A DNA stretch of 64,000 nucleotides from Actinomadura cremea (lineage in GTDB: Bacteria > Actinomycetota > Actinomycetes > Streptosporangiales > Streptosporangiaceae), in assembly GCF_014648495.1 (NCBI RefSeq), contig NZ_BMRF01000022.1, forward strand, positions 1-64,000, written 5' to 3'. A program made the translations under genes and the position numbers. Positions 36,135 through 44,411 of this stretch are shown piece after piece. The notes below the pieces were generated by a model that saw nothing but the letters and a program-made list of their open reading frames with translations, had not been told where the DNA came from and ran no database searches. Numbering within the stretch: position 1 is the stretch's first letter; each line of letters starts with the position of its first letter.

Positions 36135-36497
36135 ATGTCCTTCACAAAGCCGACCCCCCAGCGACGAGGGGAGGCGATCCGCGAAACCCGCAACGACCTC
36201 GAACTCTCCATCTTCGAGCTGGCGAAGCGCACGGGCATCGACCCCGGCCACCTGAGCCGCGCCGAGCGCGGGTTGGCCGGAATCGGCGACGAGTACCTCG
36301 CCGCCATCGCGCGGGCCCTCGGCAAGCCCCCCACCTACTTCATCGACATCCCGGAGAACCCGTGCCCTCCTGCGGCCAGTGCGCCGGCCGCGGCCACGTC
36401 CCGAACCCCTCAGACAACGGCGGAGACCCGATCCCCTGCCCCGTGTGCCAAGGCACCGGAGGCGTCGGGCCGAGAGGAGAACCCCGGCAATGAGTGA
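36135..36497 (+). CDS. Cro-like XRE regulator
   Basis: 120 residues from ATG 36135; an upstream in-frame GTG/ATG run overlaps the operator and is unlikely. The HTH is SIFELAKRTGIDPGHLSRAE with AERGLAGIGDEYLAAIARAL following, a standard XRE fold, then FIDIPENP. The last 45 residues are Ala/Thr/Pro-rich and overlap the next gene start. First gene of the rightward operon and divergent from the repressor, as expected of a Cro or early activator. Confidence 0.75.
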   Translation: MSFTKPTPQRRGEAIRETRNDLELSIFELAKRTGIDPGHLSRAERGLAGIGDEYLAAIARALGKPPTYFIDIPENPCPPAASAPAAATSRTPQTTAETRSPAPCAKAPEASGREENPGNE

Positions 36498-37245
36498 AAT
36501 CGTCCGCATCCCTTTCCACGGCGACGACGTCCCGCTCGTCAGCATTGACGGTGAGCCGAACATCGTCCTGAAGCCTGCCCTGGAGTCCATCGGCGTCGAC
36601 TACTGGACGCAGGTCGAGAAGCTCCGCAGCAGGTCGTGGGCAACCACCAGGCAGAGCCCGGTGGTTGCCGAGGACGCCAAGGTTCGCGAAATGGTGACGT
36701 GCGACGTCCGCACCTTCCTGATGCTGCTCGCCACGATCGACGAGCGGCGGGTCGGGAAGGACGTCGCACCGAAGCTGATCGCCTACCAGGCCGAGGTCGC
36801 CGACGCGATCGAGGCGTACTGGACGAAGGGCGGCGCGATCAACCCGCGCGCCACCCGCGACCAGCTCGACGCCATCGCCGAGACCGCGCGCAGGCAGATG
36901 GACGTCCTGCGGCTCATGCCCGGACTGGTCGACGCCCGATGGCTGGAGGCCAAGGCCCGAGAGGTCGCCGCCCGCGCCCTCGGTGAGGAGCCCGAACAGG
37001 ACCCGGCGACCCGCGTCCTGACCGTCAGCGACTATCTCGCCGACCAGAACGTCACCGCCGGGGCCGTCCGCAAGCTCGCGCCGACGTTCGGCAAGAAGGT
37101 CAAGGCCGCGTTCATTCGCCGGCACGGTGAGACGCCGCGCACCGCGCCCCGGTTCGTCGATGGTGCGCAGCGTGACGTCGCCGTCTACATCGAGGCCGAC
37201 CGCGATCTGTTCGACGCGGTGTGGTCCGAGATCGGCGGCGCGTGA
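36490..37245 (+). CDS. Phage antirepressor-type protein (P22 AR N-terminal family)
   Basis: 251 residues from ATG 36490 (8-bp overlap with the previous gene). The N-terminus IVRIPFHGDDVPLVSIDGEP, ALESIGVDYWTQVEKLRSR and RTFLMLLATIDERRV match the P22_AR_N domain. A central helical section (DAIAETARRQMDVLRLM) and a C-terminal DNA-binding-like part (LTVSDYLADQNVTAGAVRKL) follow. Antirepressors of this kind counter the CI protein to allow lytic growth. Its place right after the Cro-like gene fits. Confidence 0.85.
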   Translation: MSEIVRIPFHGDDVPLVSIDGEPNIVLKPALESIGVDYWTQVEKLRSRSWATTRQSPVVAEDAKVREMVTCDVRTFLMLLATIDERRVGKDVAPKLIAYQAEVADAIEAYWTKGGAINPRATRDQLDAIAETARRQMDVLRLMPGLVDARWLEAKAREVAARALGEEPEQDPATRVLTVSDYLADQNVTAGAVRKLAPTFGKKVKAAFIRRHGETPRTAPRFVDGAQRDVAVYIEADRDLFDAVWSEIGGA

Positions 37246-37466
37246 TGGCCGGACCGGTGCCGCACCTGAACACCATCCCCGAGACCGCCCGGAAGCTCCG
37301 CGTGTCCCGGGAGACGGTCTACCAGCTCATCAACCGCGGCGACCTGGAGTCCTGCGACATCGCCCCGTCCGGCTCCCGCCGCCCCAAGACCCGCGTGTCC
37401 GACACCGCCATCGAGGCGTTCGTCGCGGCCCGCACTCGCAAGGTCCAGCGCCTGCGCTCGGCCTGA
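37245..37466 (+). CDS. Excisionase-type HTH protein
   Basis: 73 residues from ATG 37245, overlapping the antirepressor stop. NTIPETARKLRVSRETVYQL followed by INRGDLES and a basic C-terminus is a MerR/HTH_17 winged helix as in excisionases. It is likely the recombination directionality factor for the integrase at 33441, although a regulatory role cannot be excluded. Confidence 0.75.
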   Translation: MAGPVPHLNTIPETARKLRVSRETVYQLINRGDLESCDIAPSGSRRPKTRVSDTAIEAFVAARTRKVQRLRSA

Positions 37467-37481
37467 CCCCCCAACGAAAGA

Positions 37482-37506
37482 CGGCCCCCGGTGCAAGCGG
37501 GGGCCG
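37482..37506. terminator. Hairpin between excisionase and BldC-like genes
   Basis: CGGCCCCC (37482-37489), 9-base loop, GGGGGCCG (37499-37506): perfect 8-bp stem without a following T-run. Probably a partial terminator or RNA-processing site in the early operon. Confidence 0.55.
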
Positions 37507-37546
37507 CCGCGGAGGAATCCGCGAACCCGATTCTACGGAGGAACCG

Positions 37547-37744
37547 ATGACCGATCCCACCACCCGCGAACTGATGACCTCGAAGGAGGTCGCGACCGCG
37601 TTCCGCGTCACCCCGAAGACCGTCGCGCTGTGGGGGCAGGCCGGCAAGCTCACCTCGATCCGCACGCCGACGGGGCAGTACCGCTTCTTCGCCGACGAGG
37701 TCCGGGCGCTGCTGGCGGCGACCGCGACGGAGGTCGCCCGATGA
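37547..37744 (+). CDS. BldC-like MerR-type HTH protein
   Basis: 65 residues, ATG 37547 preceded by ACGGAGGAACC. LMTSKEVATAFRVTPKTVAL and WGQAGKLTSIRTPTGQYRFF closely follow the BldC pattern (KTVxRWAxAGKL-SIRTxGxHRR), a small DNA-binding protein of actinomycetes that phages often carry. It could regulate the early operon or act as a second excisionase. The next gene starts at its stop (ATGA). Confidence 0.8.
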   Translation: MTDPTTRELMTSKEVATAFRVTPKTVALWGQAGKLTSIRTPTGQYRFFADEVRALLAATATEVAR

Positions 37745-37989
37745 GCGCCGTGCAGGAGTTGGCCGCCGCCGTCGTCGCGGCGCTCACCGTCCCGGACCCG
37801 GGCCCGGACGCCGAACCCGGCGCCTACAGGGCGCTGCTGGCCCGCCGGTCCGGCTACGTGCAGGGCTGCCTGGAGGGACTCGCGTTCGGCGCCGGGGCCA
37901 GCGCGGAGCACGCGATCGCCGCGCTCGGCCGGGCGTCCGTGCGGGTTCCCGTCGACTACCCGGTCGCGGAGCCGGAGGCGGGCCGGTGA
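37741..37989 (+). CDS. Hypothetical early phage protein
   Basis: 82 residues, coupled at both ends (ATGA at 37741, GTGA at 37986). Helical and Ala-rich (VQELAAAVVAALTVPDPG; YVQGCLEGLAFGAGASAE). No family recognised. Confidence 0.6.
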   Translation: MSAVQELAAAVVAALTVPDPGPDAEPGAYRALLARRSGYVQGCLEGLAFGAGASAEHAIAALGRASVRVPVDYPVAEPEAGR

Positions 37990-38231
37990 GGACGTACGAG
38001 TCGGAGCTGGACGAGATCGTCGCGATGGTCGCGGACGTGTTCGAGGCCCGCTTCATCGACGGAACCCCGGCGGTCACGATCCTCCGTGAGGCGTCGGGCC
38101 TGTGCCCGACGTTCTGTGCGGGCCTGCTGCTGCGGGAGATGCACCGCCGGGACCTGGAGACGCGGGAGCGTGACGCCGCCGCCGAGCAGACCCTCCGCGA
38201 GCAGGGCAACGACGACGGGTCGTGGTGCTGA
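37986..38231 (+). CDS. Hypothetical early phage protein
   Basis: 81 residues from GTG 37986. Helical, mostly acidic (SELDEIVAMVADVFEARFID), with LLREMHRRDLETRERDA near the end. Overlaps the nuclease gene start. Family unknown. Confidence 0.6.
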   Translation: MRTYESELDEIVAMVADVFEARFIDGTPAVTILREASGLCPTFCAGLLLREMHRRDLETRERDAAAEQTLREQGNDDGSWC

Positions 38232-39073
38232 TGAGCGAGCGCATCACCGAGCCCGGCGTCTACGACCTCCCGGCCGACGTCTACCACCGCGACCCCGTCG
38301 AGGGCGGGTCGCTGTCGAGCGGCGGCGCCCGCAAGATCCTCGACACCTGCCCCGCCCGCTTCAAGTACGAGCAGGACAACCCGCCGGCGCCGAACGAGCA
38401 GATGGAGATCGGCACCGCCGCGCACAAGCTCGTTCTCGGCATCGGCCCCGAACTCGTCCGCGTCGACGCCAAGGACTGGCGCACCAAGAAGGCCCAGGAC
38501 GCCCGCGACGAGGCCCGCGAGCGCGGCGCCGTGCCGCTGCTGGCCGCCGACTACGAGCACGTCCACGGCATGGCCGCCGTGCTCTACCGCGACGACTACG
38601 CCCGCACCCTTCTCAACCCCGACCACGGGCAGCCCGAGCAGGCCATCCTCTGGGTCGACCTCGACACCGACGTGTGGCGCCGCGCCCTCGTCGACTGGCT
38701 GCCCACCGAGAGCGATGGGCCGCCGGTGCTCGTCGACTACAAGACGACCACCAGCGCCGACCTGGACTCGATCCGCAAGTCCGTGCACCGGTACGGCTAC
38801 CACCAGCAGGCGACCTGGTACCTCGACGCCGTCGAGTCCATCGGGTTCCCCGACGACACCCGCTTCAAGTTCGTCTTCCAGGAGCGCACCCCGCCGTACC
38901 TGGTGACGGTCGTCGAGCTCGACGAGTTCGCGCTGCGGGTCGGTGACGCCCGCAACCGGCGCGCGATCGAGATCTACCGCGACTGCGTCGAGGCCGGCGT
39001 GTGGCCGGGCTACACCACCGAACCCGAAGTGATCTCGCTGCCCGCGTGGGCGATGCGTGAGGAGTACGCGTGA
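38231..39073 (+). CDS. RecE-like PD-(D/E)XK exonuclease
   Basis: 280 residues from ATG 38231 (an upstream GTG 38222 is in frame). SGGARKILDTCPARFKYEQ and MEIGTAAHKLVLG are the N-terminal motifs of the exodeoxyribonuclease VIII/RecE-like (PDDEXK, DUF3799) family. PPVLVDYKTTTSADLDS supplies the Asp-x-Lys of the active site, and HRYGYHQQATWYLD is the usual downstream helix. It would resect double-stranded ends to give 3' tails for the ERF annealase encoded next, with which it overlaps by 4 bp. Confidence 0.87.
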   Translation: MSERITEPGVYDLPADVYHRDPVEGGSLSSGGARKILDTCPARFKYEQDNPPAPNEQMEIGTAAHKLVLGIGPELVRVDAKDWRTKKAQDARDEARERGAVPLLAADYEHVHGMAAVLYRDDYARTLLNPDHGQPEQAILWVDLDTDVWRRALVDWLPTESDGPPVLVDYKTTTSADLDSIRKSVHRYGYHQQATWYLDAVESIGFPDDTRFKFVFQERTPPYLVTVVELDEFALRVGDARNRRAIEIYRDCVEAGVWPGYTTEPEVISLPAWAMREEYA

Positions 39074-39801
39074 CCGAGACCAAGACCCTCGCGGAGGCGG
39101 TCGCGATGCTGCAGACCCGCCTGCCCGAGATCAAGAAGGACCAGAAGGCCGACGTCGTCACCCAGAAGGGGTCGTACTCCTACAGCTACGCCGACCTCGC
39201 GCAGGTCACCCGCGAGCTGCTGCCGATCCTCGGCGAGCTTGGCCTGTCGTTCATCTCCAAGCCGACGGTGGTCGAGGGCCGGTTCGTGCTGGTGTACCGG
39301 CTGCTGCACGTGTCGGGTGAGTCGGAGGACGGCGAGTACCCGCTGCCGTCGAACGGCACGCCGCAGGCGGTGGGGTCGGCGATCACCTACGCGCGCCGGT
39401 ACTGCCTGTGCGCGGTGACGGGTGTGGCGCCGGAGGACGACGACGGGGCGGCCGCGCAGGCGGCGTCACGGTCGCGCGACGAGCGGCAGTCGAACTGGCG
39501 GGTGCCTGCGGCGGACCGGGCGGACGGCGGTGACGGCGCGGCGTCGAAGCCGCAGTTGCAGAAGCTGCACGTGCTGTTCAGCCAGGTCGGCTGGACGGAC
39601 AAGGCGGACCGGCTGCGGGCGACGGTCGCGATCGTTGGCCGGGAGCTGGCGTCGGCGACGGAGCTGTCGCGTCAGGAGGCGTCGAAGGTGATCGACGCGC
39701 TGGACGAGGTCGCGCGGCAGGAGGACCCGGCGGAGCGGTTGACGGAGCTGGTCGCGGCGAAGCGCGCCGACACCGCCGAGCACGAGGCGGGTGCGTCGTG
39801 A
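39070..39801 (+). CDS. ERF-family single-strand annealing protein
   Basis: 243 residues from GTG 39070 (GTGA overlap). SYSYADLAQVTRELLPILGE, LLHVSGESEDGEYPLPSN and the family signature QAVGSAITYARRYCLC identify an ERF protein. The C-terminal third is a variable helical/charged tail. Together with the RecE-like nuclease it forms a phage recombination pair for annealing-dependent repair and replication. Confidence 0.9.
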   Translation: MTETKTLAEAVAMLQTRLPEIKKDQKADVVTQKGSYSYSYADLAQVTRELLPILGELGLSFISKPTVVEGRFVLVYRLLHVSGESEDGEYPLPSNGTPQAVGSAITYARRYCLCAVTGVAPEDDDGAAAQAASRSRDERQSNWRVPAADRADGGDGAASKPQLQKLHVLFSQVGWTDKADRLRATVAIVGRELASATELSRQEASKVIDALDEVARQEDPAERLTELVAAKRADTAEHEAGAS

Positions 39802-40139
39802 CCGCCCCGGACTACGAGGCCACCCAGGCGTCGGCCTTCGCGCACGAGAACATCCACACGGCCGTCCGGGTGCTGATGCGACGCCGCCCGTTCACGAGAG
39901 AGCTGGACGCTCTCGTGACGTTGCTGAACGGCATCTGCGAGCGGCACCGCGTCTCCCTCGATTCGGGATGGGACCCGAAGTGCTCGTGCGGCACCCTGCT
40001 CGGCGACGACGAGGTGTGCCCCGACATGGGCGCGGTGCAGTACCTGGTCGACGCGATCATCGAGGACGACCAGTCCGAGGTGATCGACCGGTCCGCCGCT
40101 GTCCGGGCCCGCGCCAAGTCGCTGAGCAGCGGCGCGTGA
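39798..40139 (+). CDS. Hypothetical protein with Cys pair
   Basis: 113 residues from GTG 39798. HENIHTAVRVLMRRRPFTRE is amphipathic, and KCSCGTLLGDDEVCPD may bind metal. GTGA/TGATG junctions on both sides. No family recognised. Confidence 0.6.
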   Translation: MTAPDYEATQASAFAHENIHTAVRVLMRRRPFTRELDALVTLLNGICERHRVSLDSGWDPKCSCGTLLGDDEVCPDMGAVQYLVDAIIEDDQSEVIDRSAAVRARAKSLSSGA

Positions 40140-40708
40140 TGTACCGCCTCGTCTCCGCCGTGCTCGTCGTCGCGGACGTGCTGCTGCTGCGGATCCCCGC
40201 GCTCACCCCGCGCGTGTGCGACGGGTGCGGCAGGACGTGGCGGCGCCTCACCCCCACCCAGTGCACCCAGATCGGCGCGCGGCGTCTGCCGGCCTGCCGC
40301 CGCTGGACCTGTGACGGGCGCCTGCACCCCGTGTGGGAGCCCACCGAGTCCGCCGAGCGCTTCCTGCGGGACGTGCTCGCCGCCGAGGCGCACCGCCTCA
40401 CCGAGAAGAACGGCGCCCCGGTCGCACCCGGGACGCCGCCCAATCAGGCCGCACCACTTGGAGGTACCACGGCCATGACGACCATCATCTCGCGACGAGC
40501 CCGCGACTTGCACGCGGGCGACGTCATCACCCACGACCCGGACCACGACCGGCCCGTCCGCTGGCGCGTGTCCCGGCCCGCCGTCCAGACCGGCGACGGC
40601 GAGTACGCCCTCGCGCACTACTGGGACCTGGACTCCGGCGCCGAGGGCATCGCCTACTTCGGGGCCCTGGTCGAGCTGCCCGTCGAGCCCGTCGGCGGTG
40701 CGGCATGA
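40139..40708 (+). CDS. Hypothetical zinc-finger-like protein, possibly two genes fused
   Basis: 189 residues from ATG 40139 (TGATG junction). The N-terminal half has a membrane-like start (LVSAVLVVADVLLLRIPAL) and Cys motifs VCDGCGRTW and PACRRWTCDG, probably a zinc ribbon. The second half restarts at an in-frame ATG (40475) with GGAGG about 10 bases upstream and reads TTIISRRARDLHAGDVITHD, a small beta-rich domain. There is no stop between, so a fusion with an internal start is possible. Function unknown. Confidence 0.6.
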   Translation: MYRLVSAVLVVADVLLLRIPALTPRVCDGCGRTWRRLTPTQCTQIGARRLPACRRWTCDGRLHPVWEPTESAERFLRDVLAAEAHRLTEKNGAPVAPGTPPNQAAPLGGTTAMTTIISRRARDLHAGDVITHDPDHDRPVRWRVSRPAVQTGDGEYALAHYWDLDSGAEGIAYFGALVELPVEPVGGAA

Positions 40709-41025
40709 GCGCCCGCGACGAGTACATCAAGGGCCTGCGGGACCTCGCCGACTTCATCGAGTCCCACCCCGAGCTGCCGCTGCCGACGGGCTCGTCCGTC
40801 GGCCCCTACGTCACCGGTACCGACGAGGAGGAGCGCGCCGAGGTCGACCGCATCGCCACGATCCTCGGCGTCACCGCGTCCGGCGACACGCACTACATCG
40901 CGTCCCGTTCCTTCGGGCCCGTGACGTACGAGGCCATCGCGATCGCCGCCGACCACATGGCCCGCTACGACGCGCTCATGTCCTACCGGAACGTGGTCGA
41001 GCCCACGACCGGGGGTGCCCGATGA
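40705..41025 (+). CDS. Hypothetical early phage protein
   Basis: 106 residues, ATG 40705 in an ATGA overlap. EYIKGLRDLADFIESHPELP at the N-terminus is common in actinophage and actinobacterial small proteins of unknown role; EEERAEVDRIATILGV and GPVTYEAIAIA follow. Coupled to the next gene by ATGA (41022). Confidence 0.65.
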   Translation: MSARDEYIKGLRDLADFIESHPELPLPTGSSVGPYVTGTDEEERAEVDRIATILGVTASGDTHYIASRSFGPVTYEAIAIAADHMARYDALMSYRNVVEPTTGGAR

Positions 41026-41693
41026 CCGCAACGATCCTCGCCCACGTCAAGACCCTCGTCGCCGAACTCCGCGACCAAGCCCGCGCCGCGTTCACCACCG
41101 CCGCCGGACTCGAGCAGAAAGCCGCCGAACCCGCCGCCCGCCTCACCGAGATGGCCGAGCAGGAGGCCGACCTCATGCGCCGCCTCGAGGCGCTCCGCAC
41201 CGAGATGGTCCCGGTCCGGCAGGCGTACGAGGCCCTGCGCGCCGAGCACGTCCACCACACCGTCATCGCCGAGCAGGCCGCGCGCACCGCCGACTACTAC
41301 GAGGCGACGACGATCCCCGACGTCGAGCGGATCCTCGCCGCCCCGTCGGCCCCGATCGAGCAGGCGCCGGCCGGTCCCCCACCCCCGCCGCGGGACGAGA
41401 CCGAGCACGTGCCCACCCCGGACGACGGGCCGCCGTTCAACCTGCCCGGCGTCGAGGCGGACGGCGCGAACTGGCTGACGGGCGGGCACCCGCTCGTCAC
41501 CGCGACGGACGTGGCCGCCCCGGCGGTGGACGGCCCCCGGCACGCCAAGCCCAAGGCGAAGGTCGGCACCGGCGCCTTCAAGGCGATCACGGGACGCCTC
41601 GCCGCCGACGAGCCGCCCGCCATCTCCCGCAAGGCCGGTGTCCACAAGGCCATCACCCCCACCAGCGACTCCAGCGAGGAGACCACCCGATGA
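41022..41693 (+). CDS. Coiled-coil phage protein
   Basis: 223 residues. The N-terminal 95 residues form a strong coiled coil (LVAELRDQARAAFTTAAGLE, EADLMRRLEALRTEM). A Pro-rich linker (PAGPPPPPRDETEHVPTPDD) and a basic tail (PRHAKPKAKVGTGAFKAITG) follow. Likely a structural or DNA-associated early protein; no family recognised. Confidence 0.6.
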   Translation: MTATILAHVKTLVAELRDQARAAFTTAAGLEQKAAEPAARLTEMAEQEADLMRRLEALRTEMVPVRQAYEALRAEHVHHTVIAEQAARTADYYEATTIPDVERILAAPSAPIEQAPAGPPPPPRDETEHVPTPDDGPPFNLPGVEADGANWLTGGHPLVTATDVAAPAVDGPRHAKPKAKVGTGAFKAITGRLAADEPPAISRKAGVHKAITPTSDSSEETTR

Positions 41694-42175
41694 ACACCCC
41701 CACCACCCGCACCATCACCGGCCGTGAGATGACCGGCGTCCTCGCCGAGATCGCCCGGCACGGCGTCGCGGCGGCCGCCGCCGCGTACCGGGAGCCGACC
41801 GGCGAGCTGCTGGCGCGCCGCGACGAGCTCGCCGCGCACATCGACCACCGCGTCGAGGTCCGCGACGGCGACGGCACCGTCGTCGGGCGGGGTGTGCTGA
41901 CGTCGGCGACGGCGGGCGGGCTGCACCTGACGCACGTCGAGGCCGGGTCCGCGTTCACGCCGCTGGGTGGCGTCGCCGCGATCGTGCGGCTGGCCGCGCT
42001 GGCGTGCGACGGGTTCGCGCCGGGCGACCGGGTCCGGGTCGGCGGCGAGGCTGGGACGGTGCTGTTCACCTCGCCCGGCCGGGTCACGGTCGGCCTCAAC
42101 GACGGGTCGCGGCGGACGGTCCCGACCAGCACCGTGCGCCGCGACCACGTTGAGCGGGACGGGGGCGCCCGATGA
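41690..42175 (+). CDS. Hypothetical early phage protein
   Basis: 161 residues from ATG 41690. A helical start (EMTGVLAEIARHGVAAAAAA) is followed by two small beta-barrel-like stretches, VEVRDGDGTVVGRGVLTSA and DRVRVGGEAGTVLFTSPGRV, reminiscent of KOW/SH3-like loops. Function unknown. Overlaps its neighbours by 4 bp. Confidence 0.55.
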   Translation: MNTPTTRTITGREMTGVLAEIARHGVAAAAAAYREPTGELLARRDELAAHIDHRVEVRDGDGTVVGRGVLTSATAGGLHLTHVEAGSAFTPLGGVAAIVRLAALACDGFAPGDRVRVGGEAGTVLFTSPGRVTVGLNDGSRRTVPTSTVRRDHVERDGGAR

Positions 42176-42582
42176 GCGAGATCGACCGGCTGACGGCCCT
42201 CGGGAGCGTGGGCGCGGTCCTCGACGAGCTGCAGCACCACCGCACCGAGTGGGACGACGCCCGCGAGGCGCTCGACGCGCTGATCTTCTCCGAGTGCGCC
42301 GCCGTGCGGGAGCGCGACGAGGCCCGCGCCGAGGTGGAGCAGTGGCGCGCCACCTTCGGGGAGACCGCCCTGCGGGACGGGCTCGCGCGGATGGCCCGCG
42401 CCGAGGCCGAACGGGACCGCCTCGCCGAGCAGGCCGACGGCACCGAGGGCCGCGTCCGCGCCGCGTTCACCACGGCCGACGAGCGCGGCGTGATGCTCGA
42501 CGCCCTCACCGTCGACGAGCTGACCCGCATCGTCATGACCGCCGTCCGCGGCGAGCAGGACGGGGAGGGGACCTGTGGCTGA
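42172..42582 (+). CDS. Coiled-coil hypothetical protein
   Basis: 136 residues, mostly helical and charged (AAVRERDEARAEVEQWRATF, AEAERDRLAEQADGTEGR). ATGA coupling before it and an 8-bp overlap after. Probably a small structural or partner protein; no family recognised. Confidence 0.55.
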   Translation: MSEIDRLTALGSVGAVLDELQHHRTEWDDAREALDALIFSECAAVRERDEARAEVEQWRATFGETALRDGLARMARAEAERDRLAEQADGTEGRVRAAFTTADERGVMLDALTVDELTRIVMTAVRGEQDGEGTCG

Positions 42583-42922
42583 GCTGACACGCGCAGAACT
42601 GAGCGACCGCCTGAGGCGGGAGCGTCGACGCGCCGAGGCTGCCGAGGAGCGAGCCGAGCGACTGGAGGCCGAACTCCAGGAGGCGCACGCAGGCTGGAAG
42701 GGCGGGCGGCCGCTCTCGCCCACCCAGATGCGGCGCATCCATCGGCTCGCCCTTCACCAGGAGGGTCTTGACCGTGCCGCCCTTTGGACGGCTCTGAGCG
42801 AACTGCGCCGCCTCCGCGCCGCCCTCGACGGCGAGGGCACGGTGCCGCGCCTGCCGAACGGCCGGATCACCCCGCCGCCCGGACCGATCGTCCTCGACGG
42901 CGAGCCCGAGCCCGGCGCCTGA
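42575..42922 (+). CDS. Basic coiled-coil hypothetical protein
   Basis: 115 residues from GTG 42575. Arg/Glu-rich helix (LSDRLRRERRRAEAAEERAE) followed by RPLSPTQMRRIHRLALHQEG. Might bind nucleic acid through the basic helix. It ends the first run of coupled genes; a strong hairpin follows at 42936. Confidence 0.5.
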   Translation: MAELTRAELSDRLRRERRRAEAAEERAERLEAELQEAHAGWKGGRPLSPTQMRRIHRLALHQEGLDRAALWTALSELRRLRAALDGEGTVPRLPNGRITPPPGPIVLDGEPEPGA

Positions 42923-42929
42923 CCTGACC

Positions 42930-42962
42930 ACCTGCGGGGCCGCCGCCACCCGCGGCGGCCCC
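42930..42962. terminator. Strong hairpin after first early gene run
   Basis: GGGGCCGCCGC (42936-42946) and GCGGCGGCCCC (42952-42962) form an 11-bp perfect stem with a 5-base loop. Its left edge, CCACCTGCGGGG (42930 on), also resembles an inverted copy of the dispersed prophage motif. Terminator or attenuator is likely; no T-run follows, which is normal in high-GC phages. Confidence 0.6.
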
Positions 42963-42980
42963 CACCCCCAGGAGACCCAC

Positions 42981-43259
42981 ATGACCGCCACGCCTATCGC
43001 CTCCGACCTCGCCGCCGAACTCTTCAACGCCGTCCAGGTCCTACGCGGCATCCGCGAGCCCAACCCGTCGGCCACGCCGCTGCCCGACGCCTACATCGAC
43101 ATCACCCTGGAGTGGTTCCTCGCCTGCCACGACGAACTGTCCCGTGTCGGTCGGGCTGCCGACATGCACCGCGTCGACCCGCTGACGCTGGTGGACGAGC
43201 CCGACTCGGTGCGCCGCGCTCTGGCCATGGCCCGCGCCGTCCTGGGGAGCGACCGGTGA
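42981..43259 (+). CDS. Hypothetical early phage protein
   Basis: 92 residues; ATG 42981 with CCAGGAGACCC upstream, so an independent translation start after the hairpin. Helical, acidic (SDLAAELFNAVQVLRGIREP, YIDITLEWFLACHDELSRVG). Family unknown; coupled to the next gene by GTGA. Confidence 0.65.
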   Translation: MTATPIASDLAAELFNAVQVLRGIREPNPSATPLPDAYIDITLEWFLACHDELSRVGRAADMHRVDPLTLVDEPDSVRRALAMARAVLGSDR

Positions 43260-43501
43260 GCACCGCCGCCGCCGTCCCCACCATCGCCGCGGGCATCATC
43301 GCCGCCGCACTCGCCGCCGTCACCATCCGCGTCTGGATCGGCCGCGCAGGCGAGGTCATCGACACCCTCACCGCCGACGTCCGCGACCCGCGCATCGACG
43401 CCCTCCCGCCCGACCCGACCGACGGTCGGGACTACGACCCGGACCTCGACGAGGAGGGCCTCCCCGGCACCGAGCCCCGACGCAACCAGGAGGCGATGTG
43501 A
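43256..43501 (+). CDS. Small single-pass membrane protein
   Basis: 81 residues from GTG 43256. One transmembrane helix near the N-terminus (PTIAAGIIAAALAAVTIRVW), then a short acidic cytoplasmic tail (PPDPTDGRDYDPDLDEEG). No known family. Coupled on both sides by GTGA. Confidence 0.6.
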   Translation: MSTAAAVPTIAAGIIAAALAAVTIRVWIGRAGEVIDTLTADVRDPRIDALPPDPTDGRDYDPDLDEEGLPGTEPRRNQEAM

Positions 43502-43950
43502 CCGCACTCCGAATCGTTCCCGTCACATTCCGCGACGCGTGCGGATTCGTGCAGATGTGGCACCGCCACCACGCCCGGCCAGTCGGCTGCAAGTTCTGCA
43601 TCGGCGTCGCCGACGAGGACAACGTTCTGCGAGGCGTCGCGATCGTCGGCCGTCCCGTCGCCCGGCACCTGGATGACGGGCTGACGCTCGAGGTCACCCG
43701 CACCGCCACGGACGGCACCCGCAACGTCAACTCGATGCTGTACGCCGCCGCCTGGAAGGCCGCTCGCGCTCTGGGCTACCGCCGCCTCGTCACCTACACA
43801 CAGCAGGGCGAGACGGGCGCCAGCCTCCGCGCAGCTGCATGGCGGGTCGTGGCCGAGCGTCCCGCCCGCGCCGGTTGGACATGCCCGTCCCGACCCCGAC
43901 ACACCCTTGGCACCGAGGGCATCCCCCGCACCCTGTGGGAAGCGTCATGA
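43498..43950 (+). CDS. XF1762-family (GNAT-like) protein
   Basis: 150 residues from GTG 43498. CGFVQMWHRHHARPVGCKFC, GVAIVGRPVARHLDDGLTLE and VTRTATDGTRNVNSMLYAAA match the XF1762 family, an acetyltransferase-like fold common in phages and plasmids; GYRRLVTYTQQGETGASLRA completes it. Biochemical role unknown. Full length for the family. Confidence 0.85.
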   Translation: MTALRIVPVTFRDACGFVQMWHRHHARPVGCKFCIGVADEDNVLRGVAIVGRPVARHLDDGLTLEVTRTATDGTRNVNSMLYAAAWKAARALGYRRLVTYTQQGETGASLRAAAWRVVAERPARAGWTCPSRPRHTLGTEGIPRTLWEAS

Positions 43951-44411
43951 CCGCCACCGACCGAGCGTCCGCCGGCACGTGCGACCCCGAGGAGGGCGCC
44001 CCCATGCCCGCCTACGCCGCCGTATGGGTCCGCGCCCACGTCTGGACCCAGGCCATGCGCAACGCCATCGGCATCCCCACCTGCGCCTGCCACTGGGGCA
44101 TGACCCAGCACTGCGCGAACGGCGACCACCACCGGTGCCACCGCGCCACCCCGCAGCCGTTCCCGCACACCTACATCACCGACCGGGACGGACACGTCCC
44201 GCTCGACACCGTCACCGCGCAGGTGTGGCTCGCCGACCGGACGTGCCGGTGGGTGTGCCCGTGCAGCTGCGGACACCAGCCGCCCAAGCCGGCGAAGGCG
44301 AAGGCGGCCCGGCCGGCGCGCAAGCCAAAGCCGCCAGCAGCCCCGCCGCCGCTGTTCGAGGACGTCCACCTGCCCGGCGACGGCGCCCTGTTCGACCTGG
44401 AGACCGCATGA
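43947..44411 (+). CDS. Cys/His-rich hypothetical protein (DUF6248-like)
   Basis: 154 residues from ATG 43947. Conserved-looking metal ligands: TCACHWGMTQHCANGDHHRC, then CRWVCPCSCGHQ. The pattern resembles the actinobacterial DUF6248 family as I remember it. A Lys/Ala/Pro-rich linker (KPAKAKAARPARKPKPPAAP) leads to an acidic C-terminus. Probably zinc-binding; function unknown. Confidence 0.6.
   Translation: MTATDRASAGTCDPEEGAPMPAYAAVWVRAHVWTQAMRNAIGIPTCACHWGMTQHCANGDHHRCHRATPQPFPHTYITDRDGHVPLDTVTAQVWLADRTCRWVCPCSCGHQPPKPAKAKAARPARKPKPPAAPPPLFEDVHLPGDGALFDLETA

Noticed and set aside
36490-36600. Start of the antirepressor further upstream at 36379
   Set aside because: That would overlap the Cro-like gene by more than 100 bp with poor codon usage; ATG 36490 matches the family N-terminus.
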